Assembly (NCBI GenBank): GCA_003116995.1
Contig: BDSL01000124.1
Span: 1-64,000, forward strand
Length of the DNA: 64,000 nucleotides
Direction: 5' to 3'
Source of the DNA: Yamagishiella unicocca
Lineage: Eukaryota; Chlorophyta; Chlorophyceae; Chlamydomonadales; Volvocaceae
Numbering within the stretch: the first letter of the stretch is position 1; every line of letters begins with the position of its first letter. Made by a program: the position numbers and the translations under genes. The notes beneath the pieces were generated by a model, which searched no databases, was not told the DNA's origin, and worked only from the letters and a program-made list of their open reading frames with translations. This document shows, piece by piece, positions 27,301 through 37,604 of the stretch.

Positions 27301-30300
27301 ATGATCAGTGCTGGTCGGCGCAATTAAGCGATGATAACCTGTTTGGGCAGCGACGTGCATTCCGTACGAACCTTGTCGCATCCGCCAGGTAGCTTGGCCG
27401 CGCACTGTGGGGCCTCGTTCCTCGTCACCCGGTATCCCGTGCCTACATATCCCGCATCCATTCTTTATCCGCCGTACAGGACGAGGGCCGCCACCCGGTT
27501 TCGGAGGTCGGAGCTTTCGAACTCCGCGCCAGCCGCCTTTTGGGCATCTCGAACCCATCAGTCATCAAATCGACGGACGACGGCCGTGTGGCGCTGCCGG
27601 CTCTCCGGATCGGGGCCGGTACGCAGTGGCGGCAGCACCCCAAGCTGCTGGTGCTGACCCCCAAGTCGGCCAACTTCAGCCACGCCGCGCCGCTGTGCGT
27701 CTACGTGCGAATTGAGCCCGGCAGGTATGCTACTGGGCCAGCGCTTGGCGCGAAGCAGCACCGGTAGTAGCGGTTACAGCGCAGCTAGGCGGAGCTAAAC
27801 GTTGCGAGGAGGAGATAATTGCAGCGAGGAGGAGCTCTTCCAGGCTGGCTGGACAGTCATTACATTTACCAGATAACCGGAGCGTACTTCATCTTGATGA
27901 TGTGAAGGGGCTACGCATTCGCAACGGCCGTTTTGCGCTGTTATCGAGTTTGGTTACGGATACAGCTTGGCTGGATGGCAAGCCATGTCCCCAAATGTAT
28001 GGATGATCATGCACGTGACGCGGCCCATATAAACACGATAGCGCTCGGCGTTTGGGCCAGCAGCTGCCCAAGGCCGCAGCTGCCCAAGGCCTATCTCCGG
28101 CTGCTGTACATACCGTATATATATCCGCTGCTGCTGTTATCCCCAAGACACTGCCGACTGCGTGGGCGTGTTACCCGGTACGCAGTTTTATTTTTGCTAA
28201 ATCACCAACCGCCCCACAACCGCCACAACCACCGCGACGACCAGGTATCCGGCAACCATGGAGCTGGTCAGCGCGGGCGGGATGCCTCCCGGCGGCGGCA
28301 TTGCGCTCACAAACGAAGACATAAGGCCCGTTGCCGACCGGGGGCCTGGCGGCCCCAGGCTGCCGCTGGGCTTTGAGGTTCGCGTCGTGAGTGCAGACGG
28401 GGAGCCCCTGCGGCGCGACGAGCTGTCGCAGCTGCGGCTGCACTACGAGGAGCAGGTGCGGCTGTGCGTGGCGCAGATTGGGCGTGCGCGCATGGATTGC
28501 GTTGTAGCAGCGGTTGTGTCGTGCGTACGCGGGTCACTTTAGTCACTTTAGTTTACCTGTCTTGTGAAATGCGGATTCGTTGGTTGTCAACCAGGTGTCT
28601 GATCCTGCACGGCTTGACGTTCCGTTCAGCACGCGGGCAATTATTCTGCTTGGCCTGTGACCACCGTGGCCTGTGACCGACCTGGCCTGTGACCACCTTG
28701 GTTACCACCACCACACTTGCTCCTAGCTCATCCCACCTTCCTATCATTAGATAGCTGAATGCGAACTCAGTTTGAATTGATTGCGTTCGAACTTCACGCC
28801 GGCCTGTAGGTGGAGGACCGTTGGTCGCCGTACACGCAGCTCGCGGTGCCGCCCTGTACAGCTGGCGAAACAGGGCTCTACACGGTTATCGCGGGGCAGC
28901 TTCCGATGCCCACGCGCGCAGGACTCTCAACGTGGCGCCTGGTGGCAGTGTACCAGGGTGCGTGGGTACGGCAGTGCACAACTAGCGGTGCCTTCATAGG
29001 AGGCGAAGACAAACATCCCTCCTAGTTCAAAGCGCAAAAGTGGAGTATTGAGAAACTACGTAAATATCGGTAGATCCTAACTAGCTGATGACAGGACTGC
29101 CTGTGCCGTGACGCCCTGTATACCCCCCCCCGGGGTTACATAGGGCGCCAAGGTAGAGGTGGTCGGGCCAACGTCGTTGTATACCTCATCCCCGTGCCCC
29201 GCCCGTCTCTGTCCTTATCGTCCTGTCGTCCTTATCCTACGCAACCAGCTACTCCTGTCGCCTCCGCTCGCTGCGGATCAGGAACCTGCGGAGCGAGTCA
29301 CGACCAGAAGAAGATTCATCCAGCACATACATCTACCTGCCGTACCACCCCGCTCCTGCCGTTATTGGTGCCGCTAGTATCCGGCAGGTCTGTCCATATA
29401 CCCAGCAGGCGCTCTTGTCCTTCCCGCTTGTCAAGTCATCCATCTACTCCTTCATTACCACGTTGCCTGCTGCCCTGCACCCCCCCCCTAACTACCCAAC
29501 ACGTGCCCAGGCGCCAACGTGCCCGACCCAAGCAAGCGGCTGCCTCCGCTGGTGGTGGCGCAGTTCACCATCACGGCCGCCCCGCCCTGCCGCCTGGTGC
29601 TGGATGCCGCCTCCCGGGCAGCTCTAGGGCCCCTCATCCTCACGGACGCCGCCCTGGCCTTGCGGCCCCCGCCGCAGCCCGCAGGGCACCTGATGGACCG
29701 GTGGGTGACGTCGGCGGCTTCTGTGGCAGCATGCGTGGCTCGTGCGGCAGCATGTGTGGCTCTGCGGCAGCATGGACGGCTCGCGCGTTCGCAGTTCGTT
29801 GTCTTGGCGGTCGCCTGCTACGCGCCGTACCATAGTCACGGCTTCTTCGCGCCCAGGCCATCCGCTGTCCTGCTCGCCGCCCCTTGCCGGGCACCTGGCG
29901 GCTGACCGTATGGGCGTACCCGGGTGCAGGCCCATGTTAGTAATCGCCTTAAATCGAAACGTGCCCCGGTACCGCTCACCAGCTTATGCCCATGTCCATG
30001 TGTCCAGCTACGTGGCCCCAACGTACGACAAGGGTGCCGTATCATCGCCCACACGAAACGCAGGACCTTACAGGGGAACCCGCAATTGCAATGCTTTGTA
30101 CCAGAAGAGGCCTATCACATGTTTACTACGCGCGCTCAGCTAGCAGGCCGCGTGCGGTTTTCCCCGTGAGCCAATCGTGACGTATTCCGTATCTCGCGCT
30201 TGCAGGTGGGGCAACCGGTCGGGTCCGGGCCCCAGCGCGCGCTGCTGCGTGGAGCTGATCGCACGACCGCTGCACCGGGCCGCAGTGGGTGCTGCGGTCG

Positions 30301-33300
30301 AGGTGCTCCTGGGCCGGAGCGATGTGGAGTCCGGGTCGGGCGGCTTCGCCCTGCCGCCTTGCAGCCTGGCGGTGCCGTCCCTGCAGAGGAGCTTGGACTA
30401 CGAGCTAGTGCTGCGGCTGCTGGCGGCACCGGGGGCTGAGGCCGCCGCTGCTGCCGTGCTGGGGGCGGTGGAGCCGCTGCGGGTGGGCACGTTGTACATC
30501 GCGACGGATAGCAGCGAGAACTTGCGCAGGGTGGTGGCCGGGCTGGAGAGCGAGGTGCGCGGGGTGGGCGGCGGGCTGGCGGGATGTGGCGGGCTGGCGA
30601 GAATGGGACGGACTGGCGGGGATGGGGTGGACTGGCGGGGGCGCCTCGGGCCCTCTCTGGCGGCATGGATGCGAAGGGGCGCAAGGAAGTAGGCAGACTC
30701 CCGGAGGGCTGCCCTGCAGTGTACACCTGCACAGGTAGTCGTCTCGATTCAGCTGTTGTGGCGCGCGTCATCGTGACTCATGCGATGGCCCCTTGATAGC
30801 CTCCCTTGGACCTCGAGATGACTACCGTACATCACATGGCGGGCTGTGCACCGCGGCCCAGCCATGTGATGTACGGTAGTCATCTCGACTCACGTGGTAT
30901 ACGGTAGTCGTCGCGCTCCACGTGCTATGCTGATCTCGGTAGTTGCCTTGCCTTGCTGGCGACACCCAATAAGGGCGGTGCAAAGCGGATCGGGATGATG
31001 CGGCTGCCGTACGCTGCTGATGCGTACCGGTAGCCTGGCTTGGCAGGAGTCCGTCGGGCTGGTTGACCTTGCGGCGCCCAACCACTGTCGCGCAGATTGA
31101 CCTTGCGGCGCCCAACCACTGTCGCGCAGATTGAGAGCAGGCAAGCCCAGCTGGACAGGGCCGAGGGTGATGTGCGAGGCCACATGCGGGAGCTCGAGAC
31201 GACCCGCACGTCCCTGCGCAACGTGTTGAGGGCGCTGGAGATGGAAAACGTCGACGGCATTGCCGGGGGTTCCCATGCCAACGGCACGGCGGACCAGGAA
31301 GTGGCGTTGGCTGCGCAGGCGGAGGTACGCACGTAGATAGGCACACACCGATAACGCGCGCGGTGACCAATATTGATTCTTAGCGCAAGTCGCGCGGCGG
31401 AAGGCGGCCTGGCCGTGCGTCTTGGTCGCGCGCCTATTAAGAGGGTTTTCGAGGCGGCGGCATGTACGACAGATGAGAGCGCGCCGTACAGAAGTGCCGC
31501 CGTCGGATTTACAAAGTACGCCCCCACGCCGTCACACGCACCCCTTGGGCGTATGGGTTTGACTCGCAACCGCCGTCCCCTATCACCAACAATGCGGTAT
31601 TCATTCTCCCCATGTGCCCGCGACTAGCCTCACCATTGGTATTGTTTCCACGTTTCTTTTCACGAATCGCGACACTTCCTTATCCCTACAACATCGGCGA
31701 GCACGCCTGCATCCCGGCGCCTCGACGCCGCGACGCTATGTTCCCCCCGCGCTTTTCGGTTTGTTGTGCGTGGATTCGCGGATATCATACATACAACCCC
31801 CTCCTTCCGTGCTCGGACCCCAAGGCCGCTGTAGGTGACGAGGTGCAGCGTCTCACCAGCTTGCTGGCGGCGGGGATCGCCGGTGCGGAGGACGTGGCGG
31901 TGGGGGCCGCGCCTCTGCAACACGCCCAAGGGAATTACCGGGCAGCGCGCCTGCTGCGAATCGTGGAGCGGCTGATGGCGCTGTTTCGCGGCTGGCCGGG
32001 TGTGCTGGGGCCGCTGTGCACGCTGGGCGCCGTGGAGCGGAGGGACACGGCCCAGGCGCTGGCGGTGCTGGGCTATGACCCCACGCTCATGGTATGCGTT
32101 GGCCGAACTGTCGCGCTCGAGGTCAGACGCGTTCTTAAAAAAACGGTGGGTGGGGTCGGTGCGGGCTGTTTGCTGGTGCTAGGACACTGCCGTGTGGTAA
32201 CGGCGGGCGTGGTGTCTGTAGCGCAAGGAAGGAGCGCACTCAGGACTCAGCCCGCTGGAGCGAGCGTTGAAGCTATCCCGTTCCGAATCGAAGCCCCTCG
32301 TGCCATCCCCATATTCCCCTCACAGCCTGAGCTGCAGGATGTCGACGCCATAGATCTAACCAACCCGGACGTGTTTAAAACGTACAGCCCTGGACCCGCC
32401 GCAGTAGACACGACGCACCCTCAGGTTGGTCGATATGCCGGCAAGCAATTGCTGTTTTTTAGTCGCTCGGTTTGCCAACCAACTGGAAGGCTATTACACC
32501 ATTTTCCGAGCAAACGTCGGTACACCGTTGCCTCATGCCCTTGCCCACCACCGTGTGGTTGGTGGTTCGATGTCGTAACTGATTTGGACGAGCCTCTGCC
32601 GCAGAAATTGCTTAACCGGCTGGGCTTAGGGTACAACGCACAAAATCAAATGGTAAGCGAGCGACGTGGAGGTTTGGATGCGGAATTACGCGTCTTATGA
32701 AGCAGCATCGCTAGTAGCTGCTTATGCAGCCACGGAATGTTGCAGCCGCTTGGCGTTTCAAATGGCAACCAATGCCGTACGGCCAGCTATCCTTAAGAAG
32801 CCGAAACCTTAGCAGCAAGCCAAAACGTGCTCTGCTGTCCCAGGATAGGTACCGATGCTTTGCGGGCTTTTGGGGGTCTGACCCGGTGCTCCTCCTGCTT
32901 CCCCCGCCGCGCGCTCAGGACAACATTTCCCACCGCATCGTCGGTAACCCCATTGGCTTCGCCGTCAACCTCGTGCATCTCAGGGTTCCAGATCACCTGG
33001 AACCCAGGATCCAAATTGGCCGTGATATGGTACGACGAGGGTAGGAACATTCACATTGCTGTGATGATACAAGCTCAGCTTCGATCAGCGCCGTGACACA
33101 CTCGCTATCACGACGATACAACCGTTCATGGCTGAACCGATTGGTGCGCCTCAGGCCCGGATCCCTCTTGTCGTCGACGTGTCCTCACAGCAATGCCGTA
33201 CATGTAACTCGCCCGTGGTCCTCCCGGAACCAGTGACTCATACATACCGGTACTTTACGCGGCCTGCCGCGTACGTGTGGTTTTGGCTCGCAGGCCAATC

Positions 33301-34941
33301 TGCGTCAGACGCTGTGGCGGCGCATCTTTTCAGATGCCCTGGTATTCGAGAGGGGCGCAGACATCGAAGAGTTCCGTACTCACTGCCTCCAGCACAATAT
33401 CCGCATATTCAACAAGCTGGTAGGTTCCGGTGCGGCGTGTGCTAATTCACCGCAAAGCCGTGGGGGTGACGTGTGTGCAGGGGCCCGGGGGAAATATAGG
33501 TAGGGGGTTGGGTATGGGGTGCACGCAGATGAGGTCCACACGCCCAGGCGCGCGATGGTGGGTCATTGGGGGCGAGCCTAGCCGAGCCTAGAGATGGAGT
33601 TGTGGAGGATCCACTGCAGTTTATTAGTCACGATGCCAGTGTGGAAGGCAAGAGCCGCCGGGCGTCATGCTTGCAGAGCCGCCAGGGTGCAACCAGTCGG
33701 GCTGAAGTAAACGAGTGTGCGAGGTCGTTCGTCACAATCGCAATCCGCCTTGGCCGCCTCAGCTAGCAACACCCAGCTCCGTGCAGCCAGTAAGTATGTT
33801 CCTCCCTAGCCTCATGGGTTCTCCCTCATGTGGGCTCTCCTTGGGTTTCCTCTCTACCGCCACAGGTGGCTTTGGACGGCCAGGACGGGTACAACCTGAA
33901 AGGTTTGGGCGTTGAAGGCACGACGTCCAAGGCGGCCTCCGACTGGATGTCCGGTGTCGCACTTGCGGAATTGACGCAGCTGGGGCCGGACGGCCGGGCC
34001 GGAGGTGCGCTGGACGCGCGCCTGCGACGACAGCAAGTGAGTACAAGCGGGCAGGCCGTGTGTGGGGCGCATGCCCCCATACCGCAGATACCGTGCATGG
34101 TGGGGTTCTCCCTTGCTGGCTGACAAAGGTGTTAGGTGTAGTGTGGTGGTTCAGAACGATCACCGACGCTGACAGCGTCTGGAACGACAGCGCCTGGAAC
34201 GACAATGGGTATTATCGTACTCGGTCTGAAAGGCAAACGGTCACGGACACCGTCCTGTGGTGTGTTGATCGCGTGTTCCGCCACGGGTCGCGCGCGGCGC
34301 TGTCTGCCGTACTGGTACCTCCGTCATGAAACCGGAACGGCAAGCATTGACTGGACTGTGCGCGGTGCGCGCACTTGGCTGACAGTAACCGGCGCCGGGG
34401 CCCCTGGATTATGGCATCACAGGAGGCGCTGTTCATCCACACTGGCCGCCGCAACAGACTCCTCAGCCTGGGCCAGGAAATGGCCAACGCTGTTCGAAAC
34501 CTGGGCCAGCAGCAGCGGCTCGTGGCCGAGGCCGAGGCGGTGCGGGCCGCCTTGGGGGCCCAGCTTGAAGCTGAGCTGCGGGAGCTTCAAGAGGACCTGG
34601 AGCAGGCCAGGGAGAGCTTGCAGGAGCTGGAGGACCGAGAGAGAGACCGGCAGCAGCAGCAGGAGGAGGGTGCGGCAGGAGGGTCACCACGGGAGCAGGG
34701 GGGCCCGCGGCCAAGGCCTACACGGGGACGTTTCGGCGCAGGTCGTGGCAACGGCGCTGCGGCAGCCGGTGGTGGTGCGCGTGCAGCTGCAGAGGATGCC
34801 GGGGCCGGGCCGGGGCCAAGCAGCGGGGGCAAGCGTGCAGCAGGGTCTGCCCCTGAGGACCTGGAGCAGCAGCAGCAACAGCCGGGAGGAAGTGGCGGTG
34901 TCCCGGGCGAGGCGCCCCGAAGAACTCGGGCGCGCGGTTGA
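12320..34941 (+). CDS. SMCHD1/GMI1-like protein: GHKL ATPase plus SMC hinge, very large multi-exon gene
   Basis: Predicted chromosome-associated ATPase. The order is N-terminal GHKL ATPase (12320-14637), a Gly/Ser/Lys-rich disordered exon (15401-15880), then many exons with Ig/transthyretin-like beta patterns (16149-30553), a coiled coil (31130-31324), an SMC-type hinge (about 31825-33419), and a C-terminal coiled-coil plus Gly-rich tail (34423-34941, stop TGA). The first eight exons (12320-12433, 12469-12694, 13563-13675, 13934-14155, 14541-14637, 15047-15206, 15401-15880, 16149-16302) join in phase. About 40 exons are recognisable, roughly 2,700 codons, comparable to but longer than animal SMCHD1. 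This domain order is known from animal SMCHD1 (silencing) and plant GMI1 (repair); plant DMS3 has only the hinge. I did not close every junction in the middle (16.4-20.6 kb is the least certain), and the annotated start is the first in-frame ATG before the ATPase. No stop codon or decay is seen in any clear exon. Confidence 0.85.
12469..14637 (+). other. GHKL ATPase module of the SMCHD1-like protein
   Basis: Motifs in order: N box ELVDNAIEA (residues about 50-58, with the Mg-binding Asn 54), G1 box EDTGRGMD (84-91), a glycine loop NRFGRGCVAVFYWG (about 129-142), and GTRIRISQLRP in the exon 13934-14155. The exon at 14541 gives AYHFYVHG, similar to the end of this module in SMCHD1/MORC-type ATPases. 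All residues expected for ATP and Mg binding in the N and G1 boxes are present, so the domain is probably active. The 13 kb exon's GRGC in place of the usual GxGxKxA is the least typical part. Confidence 0.8.
13390..13528. repeat. Five intronic copies of a ~20-bp repeat
   Basis: CCTACCTGCTGATGYGTAG recurs at about 13390, 13414, 13459, 13483 and 13509, with variable spacers. It sits in the intron just before the exon with the ATPase glycine loop. Confidence 0.8.
20500..30553 (+). other. Repeated beta-domain exons of the SMCHD1-like protein
   Basis: Exons here follow a recurring plan, for example VRPSQPADLRAFF then LPDLTVQLLDRIGAQ (about 21025-21147), GPPARLVLELGRPSW (about 21708-21905), and APPCRLVLDAA (about 29512-29700). 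This resembles the chain of Ig/transthyretin-like domains between the ATPase and the hinge in SMCHD1, where each unit starts with a GPPAxLxL-like strand and contains an LxDxxGN-like turn. Other clear exons: 21315-21550, 22330-22470, 22802-23035, 23349-23626, 23882-24190, 24400-24594, 24985-25240, 25750-25970, 26387-26572, 26901-27046, 27479-27724, 28243-28455, 28810-28957, 30207-30553. No enzymatic motif is visible. Confidence 0.6.
25380..25641. repeat. 27-bp minisatellite, nine full copies plus one partial
   Basis: Unit TTGCCGTGCGTGCCTAGCAC followed by TGCAATC, repeated without a single base change over 243 bp and ending in a truncated copy. It lies in an intron of the SMCHD1-like gene. Because 27 is a multiple of three, both strands stay open across it, which produces spurious repetitive ORFs. 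Confidence 0.95.
30814..30887. repeat. Perfect 26-bp inverted repeat, 22-base loop
   Basis: Arms 30814-30839 and 30862-30887 (left arm begins CGAGATGACTACCGTACATC) are exact reverse complements. A related third piece (TACGGTAGTCGTCGCG) follows at about 30902. The location is the intron before the coiled-coil exon of the SMCHD1-like gene. Confidence 0.9.
31063..31130 (+). repeat. 34-bp tandem duplication covering a 3' splice site
   Basis: The segment 31063-31096 is repeated exactly at 31097-31130 and each copy ends in GTCGCGCAG. The gene therefore has two candidate acceptors 34 bases apart in front of the coiled-coil exon. Only the second one (exon start 31130) keeps the exon in phase with both neighbours as I read them. 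Confidence 0.85.
31130..33419 (+). other. Coiled coil and SMC-type hinge of the SMCHD1-like protein
   Basis: 31130-31324 encodes a 65-residue heptad-like stretch (RGHMRELETTRTSLRNVLRA). 31825-32091 gives GVLGPLCTLGAVERRDTAQA, the typical start of an SMC hinge. Then come DVDAIDLTNPDVF (about 32336-32430), PLPQKLLNRLGLGY (about 32590-32652), GNPIGFAVNLVHL (32919-33029) and ALVFERGADIEEFRTH (33334-33419). The order matches the hinge of SMCHD1 and plant DMS3/GMI1, which dimerises and can bind nucleic acid. An open frame of 362 codons covers 31612-32700, but it includes introns and is not the real product. Confidence 0.75.
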
Positions 34942-36465
34942 TCGCGGTGTGACGCAGCAGTGGCCTCATGTGCCACCCTGCAATTTACGTGCGAGCGTAT
35001 TGACGCAGGGACCGACACACGTTAGATGCAACTGAGTCTCGACGTGGATGAAGCAGTGCATCGTTACCGTTCAGTGATGCTAGTAGGCTTGTGGGTGTGT
35101 TTTGGATTGGTTGGACATCAGCCATGCCTGTCCTGTCGTTTGACCCGCAACGCTCTTAGGGTTTACTGTTTGAGGTTGCAGCCATGAGGAACGCGTTCTG
35201 GTTTTGCTGGTTTTCGGCTTACTGCTATCCCTTACGGACACCTCCTACCGCAGGATACTAAATGGTCCAATAGTTTGACCATGGGGACCCTGAGAGCGGG
35301 ACTAGACCCATAACGATAGAACGATAGCATGGCATACAACTTGTCTGCATCCGGCTGGAATGCTCGCTGCCCCTCTAAGCAACCCGCTATGGCCTTGGTC
35401 TTCTTTTGGTTCTATGCAATCTGTCCTTCCCGTCTTCTCCGTTGTGGGCGTCTAGCAGCATGTTTGACAAATGGCGCCGAATAGATTTACTTCCATGGAC
35501 TCAACCTCCAAGCTGACTTGTATTGCTTATATGGATCACGTCGTTAGGTCGGACTGGATCCAACGAGCAAATGTTTTTGCTAGCTGCAATCCTGCCAACC
35601 GTATGGTACAATGATAGCTATGGAAGACTTCAGAACCGCATGGTAATATCAACCGCAGGGCGTGCGTGGTCTCCACAACCGTCACAAAAATAGATTAGCT
35701 TGCTTACAGCATGCAAACCCACCACTGCGACATCACTCCCTCGTCCGATCTCGTTCCACAGCAAGACCTCTGACTGTAACCAGCTGCTATCCTTGGAAGA
35801 GCCAGACATGGAAGATCGCAACGCCAATCCACCATTGCTGCCCTGTGCCACAATGCGAAGAAGACTACCGGTTTTGTCGCTCGTCTCAATCCTCATCAAC
35901 CCTGAAGTGCACTTGCCCTACTATCAAGAAAACAATCAGTTAAAAGATGCAGAAGATCCGAACCTGCTTGCTGCTGCAGGCTGCTGTCACAATTATCTTT
36001 ACCCTCCTGTCGCCTCGCTATTCGCCCCCTGGCGGAGAGGGGAGCGCAGAGGATACATGTCGACAGTCATCGGAACGATACGGTGCACCATACGTATGCC
36101 CATCACTCGCACGTGTTGAAAACCACAACGAAGCGGTTGCATGTCCAACAGCTCCTGTCGAAGGAAAACCGCACCCCGTCCCAAACCTGGCCCTTAGGCT
36201 AACCCGGGTGTTTTAGCGCCTGGAGGCACTCTGACATCCTACGGACATAGCGAAATGGTATCCCACGTGGGCTCCCTCAGCTAAGTCCGCTATTGCCGCC
36301 CCTAGTTACACACTCCTTGTCATCGTCAGCCAGCATACCGCACGCCAGGTTCCACTCTGCGGCCGGCTGCGCGTGAGCAGGGGGTACCCACCAGTAACAA
36401 CCCCCTATTTCGGTCAACTCACGCGACACTATCAGCCTCGTCTGGCGTCACAGGTACGTTCGGCT
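34942..36465. other. Intergenic stretch between convergent genes
   Basis: No gene recognised. Scattered short ORFs have no family signal. The stretch holds the 3' UTRs of the SMCHD1-like gene (left) and of SCO1 (right). Confidence 0.5.
36306..36310 (-). terminator. Probable TGTAA polyadenylation signal of SCO1
   Basis: TTACA on the plus strand reads TGTAA on the minus strand, about 155 bases past the SCO1 stop codon. TGTAA is the usual signal in volvocine algae. Confidence 0.5.
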
Positions 36466-37377
36466 CTACTTGGCGGGAGCCGTTGCCGGCGCCGCCAGGA
36501 CGTTACCGCGCTGGTAGCCGGGGTGCTCCTTCTGCCAGTCCACCAAATGCTGGAGCATCTGCGTAGCCAGCTGCTGCGCGTCGTTGTTCTTTCCAAAGAA
36601 AGTCACAAATCCTCCGTGTGGGTTGATCAGGTAGTGAATAATGGAGTGGTCCACCAGGTAGTCCGTTTCGCTCTCCCCAGTCTTGCTGTAATAGACGCGG
36701 TAGGATTTGCTGACTTTCTTAACGTTATCCAAATCGCCCGTCAGCCCGATCATGCGGGGATGGAACTCGCGTACGTAGGACTTGACGAGCGCCGGCTTGT
36801 CCCGCTGCGGATCTACCGAAATAAATACGGGCTGTATCTGAATGCCGGTCCACTTCTCGATCAGGTTGATGGCCTCCGCCACCTTTTCTAGCTCGTCGGG
36901 ACAGATGTCGGGGCAGTGCGTAAAGCCGAAGTAAAGAAGCGCAAACTCTCCCAGCAGGTCCTTATCCGTGAATTGCTTGCCATCACCGTCAATCAGGTTG
37001 AACGGGCCTCCAACAGCGGCCTGACCAACCACTTGCTGGCTCTTGGCGACCACCTGCTGTAACTTCTGGTCCGTATAAAGCCGCGTAGCGTAGGTAATGC
37101 CCGCACCCGCCATCAGCATCAATATGAGTGTGCGCATAGATACTGGGGCTACATCGCGAACTGATGGTCGCGACCCTGCTTCCGGTTCCGCCGCAAGCAG
37201 GCGAGTGGTGTGGAATCCTGCCCGTCGCTGCAGCGCGCACCGCTGTTGCAATAGCAGTGGGCAACCATAGTTAGAGCTACTAGATGTGAATGATGTCGCA
37301 TGGCCCCCGCATGCAAACTCTTCACCAAGCCACTGCCGAGCCAAGGCCTGCAGGCGGAACAGCCTCTGCTGACGCAT
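36466..37377 (-). CDS. SCO1: SCO1-family mitochondrial copper chaperone for cytochrome c oxidase
   Basis: Inner-membrane thioredoxin-fold protein that delivers copper to the CuA site of cytochrome c oxidase subunit 2. It is a single uninterrupted frame of 303 residues, unusual here because neighbours are full of introns. Residues 1-80 are Arg/Gln/Ala-rich and fit a mitochondrial presequence. A membrane segment lies at about 82-98. The thioredoxin-like domain follows with FTHCPDICPDE (copper ligands C155 and C159), SVDPQRDKP (about 187-194) and LVDHS with the third ligand H244. All three copper ligands are present and the length is normal for the family. It is head to head with the polymerase eta gene. 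The lack of introns could mean an old retrocopy, but there is no poly-A tail or decay to support that. Confidence 0.95.
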   Translation of the reverse strand: MRQQRLFRLQALARQWLGEEFACGGHATSFTSSSSNYGCPLLLQQRCALQRRAGFHTTRLLAAEPEAGSRPSVRDVAPVSMRTLILMLMAGAGITYATRLYTDQKLQQVVAKSQQVVGQAAVGGPFNLIDGDGKQFTDKDLLGEFALLYFGFTHCPDICPDELEKVAEAINLIEKWTGIQIQPVFISVDPQRDKPALVKSYVREFHPRMIGLTGDLDNVKKVSKSYRVYYSKTGESETDYLVDHSIIHYLINPHGGFVTFFGKNNDAQQLATQMLQHLVDWQKEHPGYQRGNVLAAPATAPAK

Positions 37378-37604
37378 CGTTGTGTAGTTAAAAAAAGATA
37401 GCTATAACATTTATACTCTAGGATGTGAGGTTATACAAATGTTTCAACCTCACCCTCCGTAATGGAGCAGCCTAAACGTCGTAGCCCATTTAAAGCCCGT
37501 ACCATGACATTCCCTGGCCCCAAACTAATGACTCTGTCAAATTGCAGATTTCTTACCTAGTCAAATATGAATGCGAACACATACAACGCCGTCTGGCAGA
37601 CGAG
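37378..37604. promoter_or_regulatory. Compact shared 5' region of SCO1 and POLH
   Basis: Only 227 bp separate the two start codons. The SCO1-proximal part is AT-rich (about 37388-37440), the POLH-proximal part less so. Any promoter elements must be shared or overlapping, unless POLH has an upstream non-coding exon. A possible acceptor (TTGCAG at 37542-37547) precedes the POLH start. Confidence 0.5.

Noticed and set aside
31612..32700. 362-codon plus-strand open frame
   Set aside because: It contains the first hinge exons but also reads through introns with clear GT and AG ends; not a separate gene.
36373..36891. 172-codon plus-strand frame
   Set aside because: Antisense of SCO1.
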